A stretch of DNA of 64,000 nucleotides from Seminavis robusta (taxonomy: Eukaryota; Bacillariophyta; Bacillariophyceae; Naviculales; Naviculaceae), in contig CAICTM010000199.1 in the NCBI GenBank assembly GCA_903772945.1, forward strand, positions 29,118-93,117, in the 5' to 3' direction. Below the pieces are notes generated by a model. It saw only the letters and a program-made list of their open reading frames with translations, had not been told where the DNA came from and did no database searches. Below, piece after piece: positions 43,818 through 53,752 of this stretch (the stretch's first letter is position 1; every line of letters starts with the position of its first letter). Made by a program: the position numbers and the translations under genes.

Positions 43818-44289
43818 TGTACTGTAGTTTGTTGTTGTATTGTTGTTGTATTGTATAATTGTAGTTTTATGTACAAGAGGTAAAAGCAACGCGCTTTTGT
43901 GAATTTGTTTCGTGATTTTATGAGAACTGAGCGGCACCGCTCTCATGTCCTGCGGGTTTCAAGTCGCTTATTCGGCGGAGGTTCGTAGGTACAAAACCTA
44001 GTGACGGCTTGCGTGAAATAGAAGAGCATAGAAATTCCATAACCAGCAACAACAAACGGCACCCTATCTGAGTCACGTTACATCTTTGGCCTCCAACCTT
44101 AATGGATGCAAATTATCTCTAACCCTATTGCAGATTAACCTCTGACGTACAAAGCAGCCTCCAAACCACGCATTGATCAGAACGAGAGTTGATGTTTTGT
44201 TCTTCAAGCCAAAGGACAACACAAACGGTCTCACAAATAGTATCCATTTTGGTTTCGTCTCTCCTAGCTAGCTCCAAGCAAAAAGAAAA
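43818..44289. other. Divergent promoter region
   Basis: Between the DnaJ gene and the plastid-type preprotein. It contains an alternative upstream ATG (43946) in frame with DnaJ and CTAGCTAGCT at about 44264. No separate gene. Confidence 0.4.
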
Positions 44290-45060
44290 ATGCGTCTCTC
44301 GTTGGCATCCAGTTCCTTGATCACACTGTTCTGTGCCCCATGGGCGCTGGGATTTGGTAGTCTCTCGACTCCACGCCGTTGTCCGCATACGGCCCTCTCC
44401 ATGAGTGATAGTTTGACGGCTGCCGAAGAAGCCGCGCTTCGTGCTGGTGCTGGAGCAGCGGCATTAAGGCCAGTGCCACCACCCAAGTTATTTGAAGACG
44501 ATTTGTTGAATGATATGCAACAATGTCTGCTCAAATTGGAACGACGAGTCAATGATGGCCCCGGGGCGCTGTCCATGTTGGAGGTGGAAGAATTCGAGCA
44601 TGCCACGAAACGAATTCTGCAAGAAATGAAATTGAACGAACACAACCGTCCCAAACCGGCTCCCGCATTTCCAGAAGGACTTCCTACCGCTACCGGTAGT
44701 GTTGTGGAAGATACCCCTGCTGTTGCTACTACCGGCAGTGTGGTCCCTGACCGACCAGAACCTGTTGTTGCCAATACGGATGATAATTACGCCAATGGCA
44801 TTGATATCTCCAACGATGATGGACCGGCATATGACGGCACTGGTGGAATGGGTCTTTCCAAGGGAACCGTCAACACCTACGTCATTCCGGGAATGGATGA
44901 AATGTCACCCGACGAGTACCAAAAGGCACTGCAAGCATCCATTAGCAACCGACAGGCCAATCGTGTGGCCTCGGGAACCTATGGAAATCGAGGATCCACA
45001 GACTACCTCAACAATTTGTCTCAAGGATCTTCTGGAACGGGAATGGTCAAGAAGGATTAA
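44290..45060 (+). CDS. Putative plastid-targeted or secreted protein, unknown function
   Basis: 256 residues, no intron. The N-terminus MRLSLASSSLITLFCAPWAL is a signal peptide. The following LG-FGSLSTPRRCPH has Phe just after the likely cleavage site and a Ser/Arg-rich stretch, resembling the diatom bipartite plastid leader (A-F type motif), though the residue before Phe is Gly. The mature part has a helical segment (LFEDDLLNDMQQCLLKLERR, EEFEHATKRILQEMKLNEHN) and then a Gly/Asp/Pro-rich region ending GTYGNRGSTDYLNNLSQGSS. A short helix MDEMSPDEYQKALQASISNR lies near residue 210. No known enzyme motif. Confidence 0.65.
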   Translation: MRLSLASSSLITLFCAPWALGFGSLSTPRRCPHTALSMSDSLTAAEEAALRAGAGAAALRPVPPPKLFEDDLLNDMQQCLLKLERRVNDGPGALSMLEVEEFEHATKRILQEMKLNEHNRPKPAPAFPEGLPTATGSVVEDTPAVATTGSVVPDRPEPVVANTDDNYANGIDISNDDGPAYDGTGGMGLSKGTVNTYVIPGMDEMSPDEYQKALQASISNRQANRVASGTYGNRGSTDYLNNLSQGSSGTGMVKKD

Positions 45061-45354
45061 AGTGCTTTCTTCATTATTTCCATCATGTATGTATGTAATG
45101 TGAAGGAAAGGAAAGAAGCCAAAAGCTTGTTTGATTCAATTTTAAAATTGTCCTGAAGAGGTTCATTCATCATGGTCTACAACAAAAGCAAAATATCAAC
45201 TATCAACAAATCCTTTTGTATACTACACGATTTTCTTTTCTATTATGATTGAATCATTCGTTGGTTCGTCTTGATGTTGCTTGCGGACTTTAACACATAT
45301 CTTGCCTACTAACGCATGCAACAACAAACTATTAAAACGCTTCTCCAACGAAAA
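45061..45354. other. Intergenic, no gene seen
   Basis: Convergent 3' ends. Confidence 0.3.
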
Positions 45355-46263
45355 TTACCACATGTTAAACATTGCATCCACGATGAGGATACTTGGTGCT
45401 CTGGATTTGCTTGCGCACCATGGAGTAGGAATGCTCAATTCCCACTCCGTACACGTACGCTCCGCTCCTGCTTGAGGCTTGAGCAAGTTCATCAAGTTGT
45501 CATAGTCGCAGCCTGTGTAGTGCACACGACGAGCCAAGTCGCGCTGCCATCCAGCAGACAAGGAATGGTAGTCAAGGGAACAGTTACAGCGGCTCAAGGC
45601 AGCCTCATGAGCAGCCTCACCGGTGGCACCACAGCAACCTTCCACCATAAAAATGTTGTATCCTTCACCCAACATTTCAATAGTGGGCCAAGTCGCACAG
45701 CCTTCGCTCAAAAGTCCAGTCATGATCATGTTCTTCTTGCCAGTGGCACGAATTGCAGCACGAAAGCCTTTATCATCCAAGTAGTTCATGCGGTGCGCTC
45801 CACAATCAATCTTTGACATTCCAAAACGTCCAAGAGTTCGGGCTGGATGTAGCCAGAGAATGAAGGACTCGCCTCGACAGCAGTCAATATGATAGGGACA
45901 TTGTACTCCTTGGTAACCCGTGCAAGAAGTGTGACCTGGTTAAAAAAACAAAAAGAAGCAGTTGGTGGTAATAGAGCGTTCGTGTGAGAGGTTGGCGGTG
46001 CCACCGGTACCGTACGTAGTACCGGTGCGGTAGAGGAGGTGCGAGGAGAAACGGTGCGGGGGACCGTACCTCACCATCCCTCGAGTGATCGTGACAGCGG
46101 ACAGCCATTGCATCGGCATATTGGAGCTTCGAAAAATTAAACTATTACGAAGCTGCTGCTTGTCAATGTTGGAAACACCGAATGTCATTTGAGGCTGGTG
46201 ATCTATAAAGACAATGCGCAAGTCTTCAGGGGTAAAGATCTTGTTGTAAGCGGCGGCGGGCAT
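45355..46263 (-). pseudogene. Isochorismatase-like hydrolase gene with frameshift
   Basis: Cysteine hydrolase of the isochorismatase/nicotinamidase superfamily. Exon 1 (46263-46075) gives MPAAAYNKIFTPEDLRIVFI then DHQPQMTFGVSNID (catalytic Asp). After an intron (46074-45936) exon 2 gives VTLLARVTKEYNVPIILTAV and GYIQPELLDVLE. At 45819-45823 the frame must shift by one base to reach MSKIDCGAHRMNYLDDKGFR, then GLLSEGCATWPTIEMLGEGY (catalytic Cys) and CCGATGEAAHEAALSR. The expected sequence at the break is D-V-L-G-M-S-K, so one G seems lost. Exon 1 also carries about 22 residues not expected in the family before its splice site, and the C-terminus is diverged. Probably non-functional. Confidence 0.72.
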
Positions 46264-46688
46264 GGTGGCATCAATGGAATTGAGTTGAATCAACTGCATG
46301 TACCGGTACGGATCGAACCAATGCCTTGTGGAGGGAACCGGATTGTTCCGAGGGTGCGACAGCCGAGTTGGACCTCGGACCCAATGAGAAGACCACCTCG
46401 TAGCTAACACACCCTCACCAGCCCGATCTGAGCCATCCAATTGGGTTACTAGCTACTGTATCTAGCTAGCCAGGCAGCACGTTCCTGGTGTCTGGTACCC
46501 ACAGCCTCCCCAACGAGAAGTTTGGCAAAGGTGGTTTCGCTAGAAGACGAAAGACACCCTACTAGCTAGCTAGTAGACTAGGAGCAAATTTACCCGAACT
46601 ACCCTTCTAAAGTTGTCTTTTGACACCTGCAGCCAAACCAAAGCCAAAGCACAACGAAAACCACAACGACGACGAGAATACCACCGTG
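46264..46688. other. Intergenic; AGCTAGCT palindromes
   Basis: Holds CTAGCTAGC at 46460 and CTAGCTAGCTAG at 46563-46574; no gene. An in-frame extension of the Gag-like ORF from 46620 begins with TTG only. Confidence 0.4.
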
Positions 46689-48959
46689 ATGAACCAATAC
46701 GACATCCAGACACCACTACCCTATGGCGCCTCGCAAAGGCCCTCAAGTTTATTTGATATTGAACACAACGGGCGGCGTCTCAGTCAACAGATTCCCCGAG
46801 ACGAAGACGAACAGCTGCGCACTGCTTGTACTCAAGGTCGAACCGGCCAGTTCGCGCCGATTGCACAGAGCCTAGGTCAACGCCCACAGAGAATGTTCCC
46901 AACATCACAACGTGCTTCGCAGCCTGCTCCTCCAGTTCCTCCTCCTCCTGCAGGATTCAAAGGAATTTATACTCCAGTTCGTCCTGCTACTGGCACTGGT
47001 GGCGGACCTGCAGCGCCTCCAGTTACACGTCCGCCACAAACTGCTCCTGCCACTTCCGGCGGTGGACCTGCACAGCCTCCTGGTCCTCCCAAAGGACCGC
47101 CTCCACTCTCAATGTCACGATGTGCTTCACAGCCTGCTCCTCCAGTTCCTCCTCCTCCTGCAGGATTCAAAGGAATATATTCTCCAGTTCGTCCTGCTAC
47201 TGGCACCAGTGGTGGTCCTCCAGCACCTCCAGTTCCATGTCCGCCACAAACTGCTCCTGCCCCTTCCGGCGGTGGACCTCCACAGCCTCCTGGTCCTCCC
47301 AAAGGACCGCCTCCACTCTCAATGTCACGATGTGCTTCACAGCCTGCTCCTCCAGTTCCTCCTCCTCCAGGATTCAAAGGAATTTATTCTCCAGGTCGTC
47401 CTGCTACTGGCTCTGGTGACGGACCTCCAGTGCCTCCAGTTCCACGTCCGCCACAAACTGATCCTGCCCCTTCCGGTGGTGGACCTCCACAGCCTCCTGG
47501 TCCTCCCAAAGGACCTCCTCCACTCCCAACGTCACGACGTGTTTCACAGCCTGCTCCTCCAGTTCGTCCTGCTACTGGCACCAGTGGTGGTCCTCCAGCA
47601 CCTCCAGTTCCATGTCCACCACAAACTGCTCCTGCCCCTTCCGGTGGTGGACCTCCACATCCTCCTGGTCCCCCCAAAGGACATCCTCCTCTGCCGCCGC
47701 CTCCGAGACCTTCAGTGCCTCCTAAAGGGCCGCCTCCTACTCCAAATCCACTTCCAGCTGGCGATGCGGGTTGTGGTGGAGGAGGTGACCCACCACCGTC
47801 TGGTTTTCAAGTTGTTATTGATGGACGTGTTCTGTCAGTGTCATTGACGCCTCAGCCTTATGCTCCAGATCGTTTCTGGGACAAGGAAGAACATGCAAAA
47901 CTCGATGCCCGTACCAAACAGATCTTCATTAACGAGGCAACCTCCTCTTTCGTTCTACGAGGAAAGGGCAACAAGCTCGCAGAACTGCCGACCAACCTGG
48001 ATACCTCAGGATTGATCACCGAGGTCCAGCGGTCTGACCGCAAGATCGAGTCCATCCGGACTCATCTGAAGCGCTATGACCTGTTGGATGTGTTCCAGAT
48101 CGTGCTCCCTCAAGACACAGAGCATGGATTCCTTAGGACTTCAAAGATCCTTGATCATACAATGGAGTTGATCCAGCATGCAGCCAAGCTTAGTCCTGAA
48201 GTTGTTGCACTAAGCTGCTACTGGTACAATTGTTGTATGAGCAAGAACCACTGCCCCTATGTTCGGGAGAAAATGTCCATGACTTACAATCTCCTACAGA
48301 ACAACACTGACCCCAAGCTCCTGCAGAAGTGCTTGCCTGAGTACAACGCATGGCCAGAATCCTGCCAAGGAGGGCCATTGCTGTACAGTCTGCTGTACCA
48401 TCGCATTCAAAGGATCCCTTATACCGCAATTGTCAATGCCATGAACTCTCTGGATACTCTCAGAATCAAGGACATAGCCCATGAAGATGTGGATGTTGTT
48501 GTGAACCATATCAAGACTGTACACTCATTGCTTGAGAGGAAGTCTAATTCGTTAGTCAACCTTGTCCCTTATGACTTTCCAATTAAGGTCCTCACTATCA
48601 TGGCTAGTTCCAGTGTTGGTGAGTTCAATTGGGCATTTGACAAGCAGATAGAAGAAGCCAGAGCCGAAGCTGATCGCATAGGTGGCCACCCAGTCTGGCC
48701 TGAAGTGTCCACGGTCTGTAATCAAGCCAAGAACATGTACCACCGTCTGAAGGGCAGCGAGAAGGGATGGCTTACCAAGACCAAGCAGAAGCAAAGTGCT
48801 TCTTCACCTCGCCTTCAACGCAAGTGTTGGAATTGTGATAGTCCTTACCACATTCTGCCCCAGTGCACCAAGCGCAAAGACAAAGCCAAGATTTACAAGA
48901 ACAGGACAGCCTTCCGAAAAACAGTTAAGAAGGCTAAATTTCACAAAAGGTCCCTCTAG
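46689..48959 (+). CDS. Gag-like protein with proline-rich tandem repeats and zinc knuckle
   Basis: 756 residues without a stop, ATG at 46689. Residues about 60-370 are built from four repeated proline-rich units (PAPPVPPPPAGFKGIY, PPQTAPAPSGGGPPQPPGPP, KGPPPLSMSRCASQ). A globular helical region follows (HAKLDARTKQIFINEATSSF; LERKSNSLVNLVPYDFPIKV), similar in layout to a retroelement capsid protein. Near the end lies CWNCDSPYHILPQC, a CX2CX4HX4C zinc knuckle, followed by a basic tail (KKAKFHKRSL). This order is that of a Gag nucleocapsid. No protease, integrase or reverse transcriptase frame is found within 1 kb downstream, so it is either an orphan retroelement gene or a domesticated one. Confidence 0.65.
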   Translation: MNQYDIQTPLPYGASQRPSSLFDIEHNGRRLSQQIPRDEDEQLRTACTQGRTGQFAPIAQSLGQRPQRMFPTSQRASQPAPPVPPPPAGFKGIYTPVRPATGTGGGPAAPPVTRPPQTAPATSGGGPAQPPGPPKGPPPLSMSRCASQPAPPVPPPPAGFKGIYSPVRPATGTSGGPPAPPVPCPPQTAPAPSGGGPPQPPGPPKGPPPLSMSRCASQPAPPVPPPPGFKGIYSPGRPATGSGDGPPVPPVPRPPQTDPAPSGGGPPQPPGPPKGPPPLPTSRRVSQPAPPVRPATGTSGGPPAPPVPCPPQTAPAPSGGGPPHPPGPPKGHPPLPPPPRPSVPPKGPPPTPNPLPAGDAGCGGGGDPPPSGFQVVIDGRVLSVSLTPQPYAPDRFWDKEEHAKLDARTKQIFINEATSSFVLRGKGNKLAELPTNLDTSGLITEVQRSDRKIESIRTHLKRYDLLDVFQIVLPQDTEHGFLRTSKILDHTMELIQHAAKLSPEVVALSCYWYNCCMSKNHCPYVREKMSMTYNLLQNNTDPKLLQKCLPEYNAWPESCQGGPLLYSLLYHRIQRIPYTAIVNAMNSLDTLRIKDIAHEDVDVVVNHIKTVHSLLERKSNSLVNLVPYDFPIKVLTIMASSSVGEFNWAFDKQIEEARAEADRIGGHPVWPEVSTVCNQAKNMYHRLKGSEKGWLTKTKQKQSASSPRLQRKCWNCDSPYHILPQCTKRKDKAKIYKNRTAFRKTVKKAKFHKRSL
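46909..47670 (+). repeat. In-frame tandem repeat of about 210 bp, four units
   Basis: Units start near 46909, 47118, 47328 and 47535 (the last is shortened). The period is a multiple of three, so other frames also stay open across it, producing long false ORFs on both strands. Confidence 0.9.
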
Positions 48960-50004
48960 CCCCCCAATCCCCAAGAGTGCTAGCTAGAGACGCATGGGCG
49001 GTGATGGAAGCCGCATGATTCAAAACAAACAAGGTGTCTTTGTTGTGGACCAGAAGAATGGGAAATCCAGAAGAAAGGCAAAGCTGCTCTTGCTGACCTC
49101 ACCAAGTACACTGCAACCTAGTTGGCCAACCAAGCTCACACCAAGCATCTGGTTCTGCCCTCCTCCTGAAGATCATGCGTCATCTCCACCTCCTGTTGAT
49201 GACAGCAACACTGACCCTGACGCTGAAACAAGGATCCTTGCAAGTGTGACCAAGATTCAACAGAAGCTCCACCACTCAGTATGCCTCCTGGGTCAAGTGC
49301 TGGGCATCCCCCATTGAAGCTCGGACCTGCCGTAATCAGAAGGCCACCTCACAGTGTAATACCGCCTTTATTAGGTTAGCTTATAAGTTTATGCTTCACA
49401 CCGACCTCTCATCGGAGAGCACTTCGAATTCATTGATCTATCATTGCAGGCCCGTCTTGTTTGCAAGGACGCATGTGCGATGTTGAGCAGTCAACGCAGG
49501 GGGGAAAGGCGGGGGAAGGTCCCCAAGCGGACAGGGTCAGCCGCATCGAGATTGAAGCTGCGTGATGGCCCCTTCGGAAACCCTGCGAAAGATCTCTGCA
49601 AAAGGGTACTAGTAAGACGAAGGATAAGGATAAGGATAAGAATAGACTCCGCAGAGAAACCGTTCCGACTTCCGACGTTCTTTTCTAGCTCTTTTATGGC
49701 AGCATCTCAGCATGCTGTTGATGAGGGTACATGTAGTCTACCGTGACAGTGGAGGGATTCTCAAGTCGAGCACCATCACTGTGCAGTCATTTATCTGGTA
49801 TTCAATGGCAACAACTGATTGTCCACAACCCTCCTTAGATCGAATACCTTGGAATCTTTAGAAGGGAGCAGATCCTCGAACTAATCCCTGGCAATTGACA
49901 TCACCATTGGTATCCACCCAACAGAACCCTTCAACCAACCTCGTTTTTCTTCCTCTTGGAGCTCTACCTGCGCCAAGACTAGCTACTAACCAACAATACA
50001 CACA
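48960..50004. other. Downstream of Gag-like gene; no pol genes seen
   Basis: A plus frame at 48994-49317 (MGGDGSRMIQNKQGVFVVDQ) is doubtful. A short GGATAA microsatellite lies at about 49620-49645. No protease, integrase or RT motif was found, and no LTR could be matched. Confidence 0.35.
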
Positions 50005-51114
50005 ATGTCGCAATCAGAACTACAAGAAGCAGCATCGGATTTCAAGGGCGATTCCCGGATGAGTCTATCCAACGATAACGCCATGGGAGCGAGCAGCAAG
50101 TATTTGAAGGAGCATCGCAAGCGACGCCTTCTCCCCACCAGGGGATTGGAGACGGACCGGTTTTCGATTCGTGTGCCAGCCGACTTTGATGCTGCCCACA
50201 CGGCTGCCGAAACGCATGGTCATGATCACTGGAAGGTCAAACTCTTGCACTTTGTCCATTCCAAGCCTGTCCAATATACCCTTTCGGCAATGCTATTGGC
50301 AGATGTCATTATCCTGTTTGTCGAGCTCTTCCTCCAGGCTTCCTTTCCGAACTGCCAAATTATTGTGCGGGATGCCATTTCCTGCTGTCCCCTTCCCGAA
50401 ACCATTACCACAACGTTATCTGGTCTAGTAGATGATGGTAGTGGCGGCAACAGTACCGACATGTATCCCGAGGACGATCATAATCATTATTTCCGATTCT
50501 TGGCGGAAACCACTGGTGACAGCCACAGTAGTGGCACCCACGGAGACGGGCATCAGGATATTTGCCAACTTCCCGCAGTGGAAAGTCATCACTACGAGGC
50601 TGGTTGTGACGGTCACAAATGGTACATGGTTCATACCATTGAGGAGGTTCTGTTCGTGTTCACAATTACCATCTTGAGCATCTTCTTTATTGAACTCATC
50701 ATCATCATGATTGTCCTCCAAAAGGCATTCTTCAAACAGTTGTTCTACGTCTTGGATTTTGTCATTGTCTCGGTCAGTTTGGCATTGGAAATCGCCTTGG
50801 CCGTCTTGCATGCAGATATCTTGGCGACCTTGGCGGGCTTGTTGATTCTCGCCCGAGTTTGGCGCTTTGTACGGATTGGTCATGGCTTGATTGAGTTGAC
50901 TGCCGAATTCCAAGCGCAGGATAAGGAAGCATTGTTACATTACGCAGAAGAACTCGAAGAAAAGCTGCTGGAGAATAAGATTGCTCTACCCGAGAAGAGC
51001 AAGCAAGTAAAGAGTATTGTAAAGCGATTGACCAGTCATGGTGATGGCGGGGCCGAGCACAACAATTCACACGAACAACAGGAAGAGGCAAAGCCTGGAG
51101 AGTCGGCCTTGTAA
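50005..51114 (+). CDS. Voltage-gated proton channel (Hv1 family) with expanded S1-S2 loop
   Basis: Conducts H+ outward through a lone voltage-sensor domain, in the plasma or an internal membrane. 369 residues, no intron. S1 is YTLSAMLLADVIILFVELFL with the selectivity aspartate D100; S2 and S3 follow (VLFVFTITILSIFFIELIII; QLFYVLDFVIVSVSLALEIA with D251). S4 is LLILARVWRFVRIGHG, carrying the family signature R-x-W-R-x-x-R (R284, W286, R287, R290). H293 sits where animal Hv1 has the Asn after the third Arg. The S1-S2 loop is about 95 residues, rich in His, Asp and Cys, typical of diatom channels. A C-terminal coiled coil (EALLHYAEELEEKLLENKIA) suggests dimerisation. Confidence 0.92.
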   Translation: MSQSELQEAASDFKGDSRMSLSNDNAMGASSKYLKEHRKRRLLPTRGLETDRFSIRVPADFDAAHTAAETHGHDHWKVKLLHFVHSKPVQYTLSAMLLADVIILFVELFLQASFPNCQIIVRDAISCCPLPETITTTLSGLVDDGSGGNSTDMYPEDDHNHYFRFLAETTGDSHSSGTHGDGHQDICQLPAVESHHYEAGCDGHKWYMVHTIEEVLFVFTITILSIFFIELIIIMIVLQKAFFKQLFYVLDFVIVSVSLALEIALAVLHADILATLAGLLILARVWRFVRIGHGLIELTAEFQAQDKEALLHYAEELEEKLLENKIALPEKSKQVKSIVKRLTSHGDGGAEHNNSHEQQEEAKPGESAL

Positions 51115-51672
51115 GCAGTTATTCAGCTAGCTAGCTGGGTGATGCTGGTATGGGATTGTTCAATCATAGCCTTGGAACGATCCTCTTTGACTGTCGCTGG
51201 TGAATCGACGGCTTTGTACTGTCAGGACACGAAGCATGAAATCACGGGAGACGTGGTTTCAACTTGAATCCTTGTAACTAATCAATGTATTCAATAACTG
51301 TATTTGGTAGTCGCGCTCTGAGAACGAGATGAACGATACCCTGCCCGGTATTGGCAAGCATCCGCTTCCACCAATCGTAGTATGACCATAGTATTACTAC
51401 TAGTAAGAGGTCTGTTATGGAACCGAACAGGAACATCAGCCAACGGTAAAACAGCGAGCAAAAGCAAGATTGTAACAGGTTCTCGATTATTAATTTAAAA
51501 GGATTCTATGCCACTGGCAGGCCACTTTTGACCTAATTCCATCGACTTCTTGACCGAGTAGGTTGGTGAGATAAGCAGCTTCGTCCGCAAACAGGTGCGA
51601 GCAAAGTGGCAATAGTTTTTTCTTTGCTGTGATCTCCATGTTGAGTGCTCGGTTGGATGTAGGCGTGCTTTC
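51115..51672. other. Intergenic, no gene seen
   Basis: Convergent 3' region of the proton channel and the small secreted protein; AGCTAGCTAGCT at 51126-51137. Confidence 0.4.
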
Positions 51673-51906
51673 TTAGGGAGTAGTGGTTTCTTCTTCAGTA
51701 TCTTTCACCAATGGTGGGTCAAGGGTAAAGCCATATCCGAATGGTCTGACTCCAGCACCTTCAAGTCCAAAAGATTGCAGAACTCCAGCAAGCCTTGAAA
51801 TGGCTTCATCCACAGGTCCATCCCAATTCACACTGGCCGAAACGGGGTTGGCCATGACCACAACAAAAACCACAAGGAAGGCCCGAAACATGTTGAATTG
51901 CACCAT
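51673..51906 (-). CDS. Small secreted protein, unknown function
   Basis: 77 residues from the ATG at 51906; a longer in-frame extension upstream is possible but lacks a signal. The first 23 residues (MVQFNMFRAFLVVFVVVMAN, then PVSA) form a good signal peptide with an AxA-like cleavage site before SVNWDG. The mature peptide is about 54 residues, without cysteine, with an amphipathic helix (VDEAISRLAGVLQSFGLEGA) and an acidic/Thr tail (DTEEETTTP). I do not recognise it. Confidence 0.5.
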   Translation of the reverse strand: MVQFNMFRAFLVVFVVVMANPVSASVNWDGPVDEAISRLAGVLQSFGLEGAGVRPFGYGFTLDPPLVKDTEEETTTP

Positions 51907-52457
51907 TTTGTTTGATTTTTCGAACGTACTACCGGCGGTGGTGTTTGATGCTGAACTTGTGTGATGAATGATCGATCGAATCTGTAACAACACTCTTTTG
52001 CAGGGCTCAGCCCTGGGGATGAAACGGCGATTTCGAAATGCACGTTAGCGATTTATGTGGCTTTGACTTGGCATCGCCCCACTCTCCAGAGACCTGAAAC
52101 ACGGGGCTGTCCCGTGTAAAACTGTGATATTAAAATAGTCGTGATAGTCCCGTGCGTGGCTACATGTAGGCGGTTCGTCGCTCCGAAGGTTAGGGTTGGT
52201 GGGAGCGTACTAGTTAATCAGACGCACTTTTGCGCCGTCCCGCTCTGAACCCAAGGTCACATCGCCCAGCAACCGCTTGGCCGTTCTTGGCAACCCCTGT
52301 TGTCATTGGCTTTTGATGAGTTGGCCGCTCCATGGCCACCGAAAGAGGGAAACCGCCACAGTGATCTTCTTTGTTTACGGTATCTACCCACGGCACATCG
52401 TTATTGTCCTCGGCTCTCAGGACCCTTATCATAGCTTTGGCAAGTATATATACAGTA
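51907..52457. other. Intergenic, no gene seen
   Basis: No supported frame. Confidence 0.3.
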
Positions 52458-52673
52458 ATGAAAGAAGATATCATGGCTTCGTGGGATACCCCTGCAACAG
52501 CAAGCGGTTTTGCTGATGGTGTCTCTCAGGCTCGAAGACACGGGTTCACCAAGTGTCTGAGATGGTACCAAAGTCCCTGGAAGTGTGCCGATGATTTTCT
52601 CAGAGAAATTGACAAGGTCAAAGCCTGCAACGGGAAATCAATGGTAAGTACCAAGTATTATACCAAGCTTTGA
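52458..52673 (+). CDS. Possible small hypothetical protein or first exon
   Basis: 71 codons unspliced (MKEDIMASWDTPATASGFAD, then CADDFLREIDKVKACNGKSM). A clean GTAAGT donor at 52644 follows the last of these Met codons in phase 0. A possible acceptor near 52780 would add a short tail ending in a stop at about 52841, so a spliced product of about 80 residues is possible. No family match; the composition is protein-like but the evidence is thin. Confidence 0.3.
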   Translation: MKEDIMASWDTPATASGFADGVSQARRHGFTKCLRWYQSPWKCADDFLREIDKVKACNGKSMVSTKYYTKL

Positions 52674-52854
52674 TATCTGCAAGAACATCTTCATTACTTG
52701 ATCAAACCATGTTACCGTACAGTAAGGATCCCACACTCTACCTTTCTGTTTTACATTTATTTTTGGATGCCTCGAAGTCCTGTTTGAAAAGGCAGACGCG
52801 TTGTCCGAGCATTGTTTGTATACCCGTGTTATCTCCATAATTACCAGCTGAAAA

Positions 52855-52936
52855 GACTACGTGGCCGAGTGGTTAAGGCGATGGATTGCTAATCCATTGT
52901 TCTTTGAACGCGCATGTTCGAATCATGCCGTAGTCG
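52855..52936 (+). tRNA. tRNA-Ser (anticodon GCT)
   Basis: 82 nt with a full cloverleaf: acceptor GACTACG/CGTAGTC, D-arm GCCGAGTGGTTAAGGC, anticodon stem ATGGA/TCCAT with loop TTGCTAA (anticodon GCT at 52888-52890), a long variable arm, and T-arm GCATG-TTCGAAT-CATGC. G at 52936 is the discriminator base. A T-run (CTTTTT) just downstream serves as Pol III terminator. The long variable arm confirms a type II (Ser/Leu) tRNA; it reads AGC/AGU. Confidence 0.95.
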
Positions 52937-53010
52937 CTTCCTACCTTTTTGCTTCCACCTTTTCTTGCTTTGTGCAATAAATTTGGCTTAGTAGTTCCTT
53001 TGAAGTTGCT

Positions 53011-53688
53011 CTAGCTAGTGGGCCCAGGAGGTGGGGAGGGAACCAACTCACCCTTGAAGATGGAATTGAAAAAGACCATACTCCTTCCCCTTTGGGCCCA
53101 CTTTGATGCGATGATTCTTGTTTCTCTTGCATCGGACCAACTCCAAACCAATCTGAGTATATGATGTCGACTTGAAGGCTTCCGTCGTGCCCTTCTTGTT
53201 GGCGCATCAATGGCATCCAATCGCTGCCGAATTCCATCCTTTGCAAGGGCCTCAAAAACAAAGTGATTGCCAGGAAACTCCTCGTCTCCGCCACAACAGG
53301 ACTTGGTTCCTGATTTTGGTTTCACTGAAGCGGCCTTGAGACGAAGCCAGAATTTCTTGCCCGGCTTGCCATCCACTGGGCCATGGCTCACTACCAGCTG
53401 CTCCATCAAGGCATCATTGTCCAAATTTTCGACCTTGGTCTTGGCTTTTCCTGGTCCCTTGTTCCTGTTTCCGCTGTTGTCGGCATGCTTCTTTTGAAGC
53501 GCTGCTAGGTTCTTTGCAAGCTTGGTGTTGGGCAGGATGTGATTTGCCAAGAGCTGGAGGTACCGTTTTGACTCAAGCCTAGAATCTTTGACTGCCTTTC
53601 CCGTTTTGAAGTGCTTCTTCATCGCCAGGAACTGCTGCTCTAGTGTCTCCTTATTGGTTGCTCGTGCAATCAAGTTCCTTCCTTGAAA
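53011..53688 (-). pseudogene. C-terminal continuation of the GIY-YIG-like gene, out of frame
   Basis: A 220-codon frame with no ATG at its head (reading LIARATNKETLEQQFLAMKK...). It is basic and helical at first, then contains NHFVFEALAKDGIRQRLDAI and RRARRKPSSRHHILRLVWSW, and ends GELVPSPPPGPTS. Immediately upstream the GIY-YIG-like frame passes its TAG at 53753-53755 and keeps a similar Lys/Arg-rich sense (KKKAAASDSM...DDDSLVNLS), then the sense changes frame near 53690. This could be the lost C-terminus of that protein or a separate decayed unit. Confidence 0.4.
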
Positions 53689-53752
53689 GATTCACCAGCG
53701 AATCGTCATCTTCTCGACGACGCATTGAATCGGAAGCAGCCGCTTTCTTCTT

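Noticed and set aside
46560-46690. Left LTR for the Gag-like gene
   Set aside because: Only AGCTAGCT palindromes are present; no matching sequence was found downstream.
46912-47847. Long alternate-frame ORFs over the proline-rich repeats
   Set aside because: The repeat period is a multiple of three, so all frames stay open; only the frame continuing into the zinc knuckle is credible.
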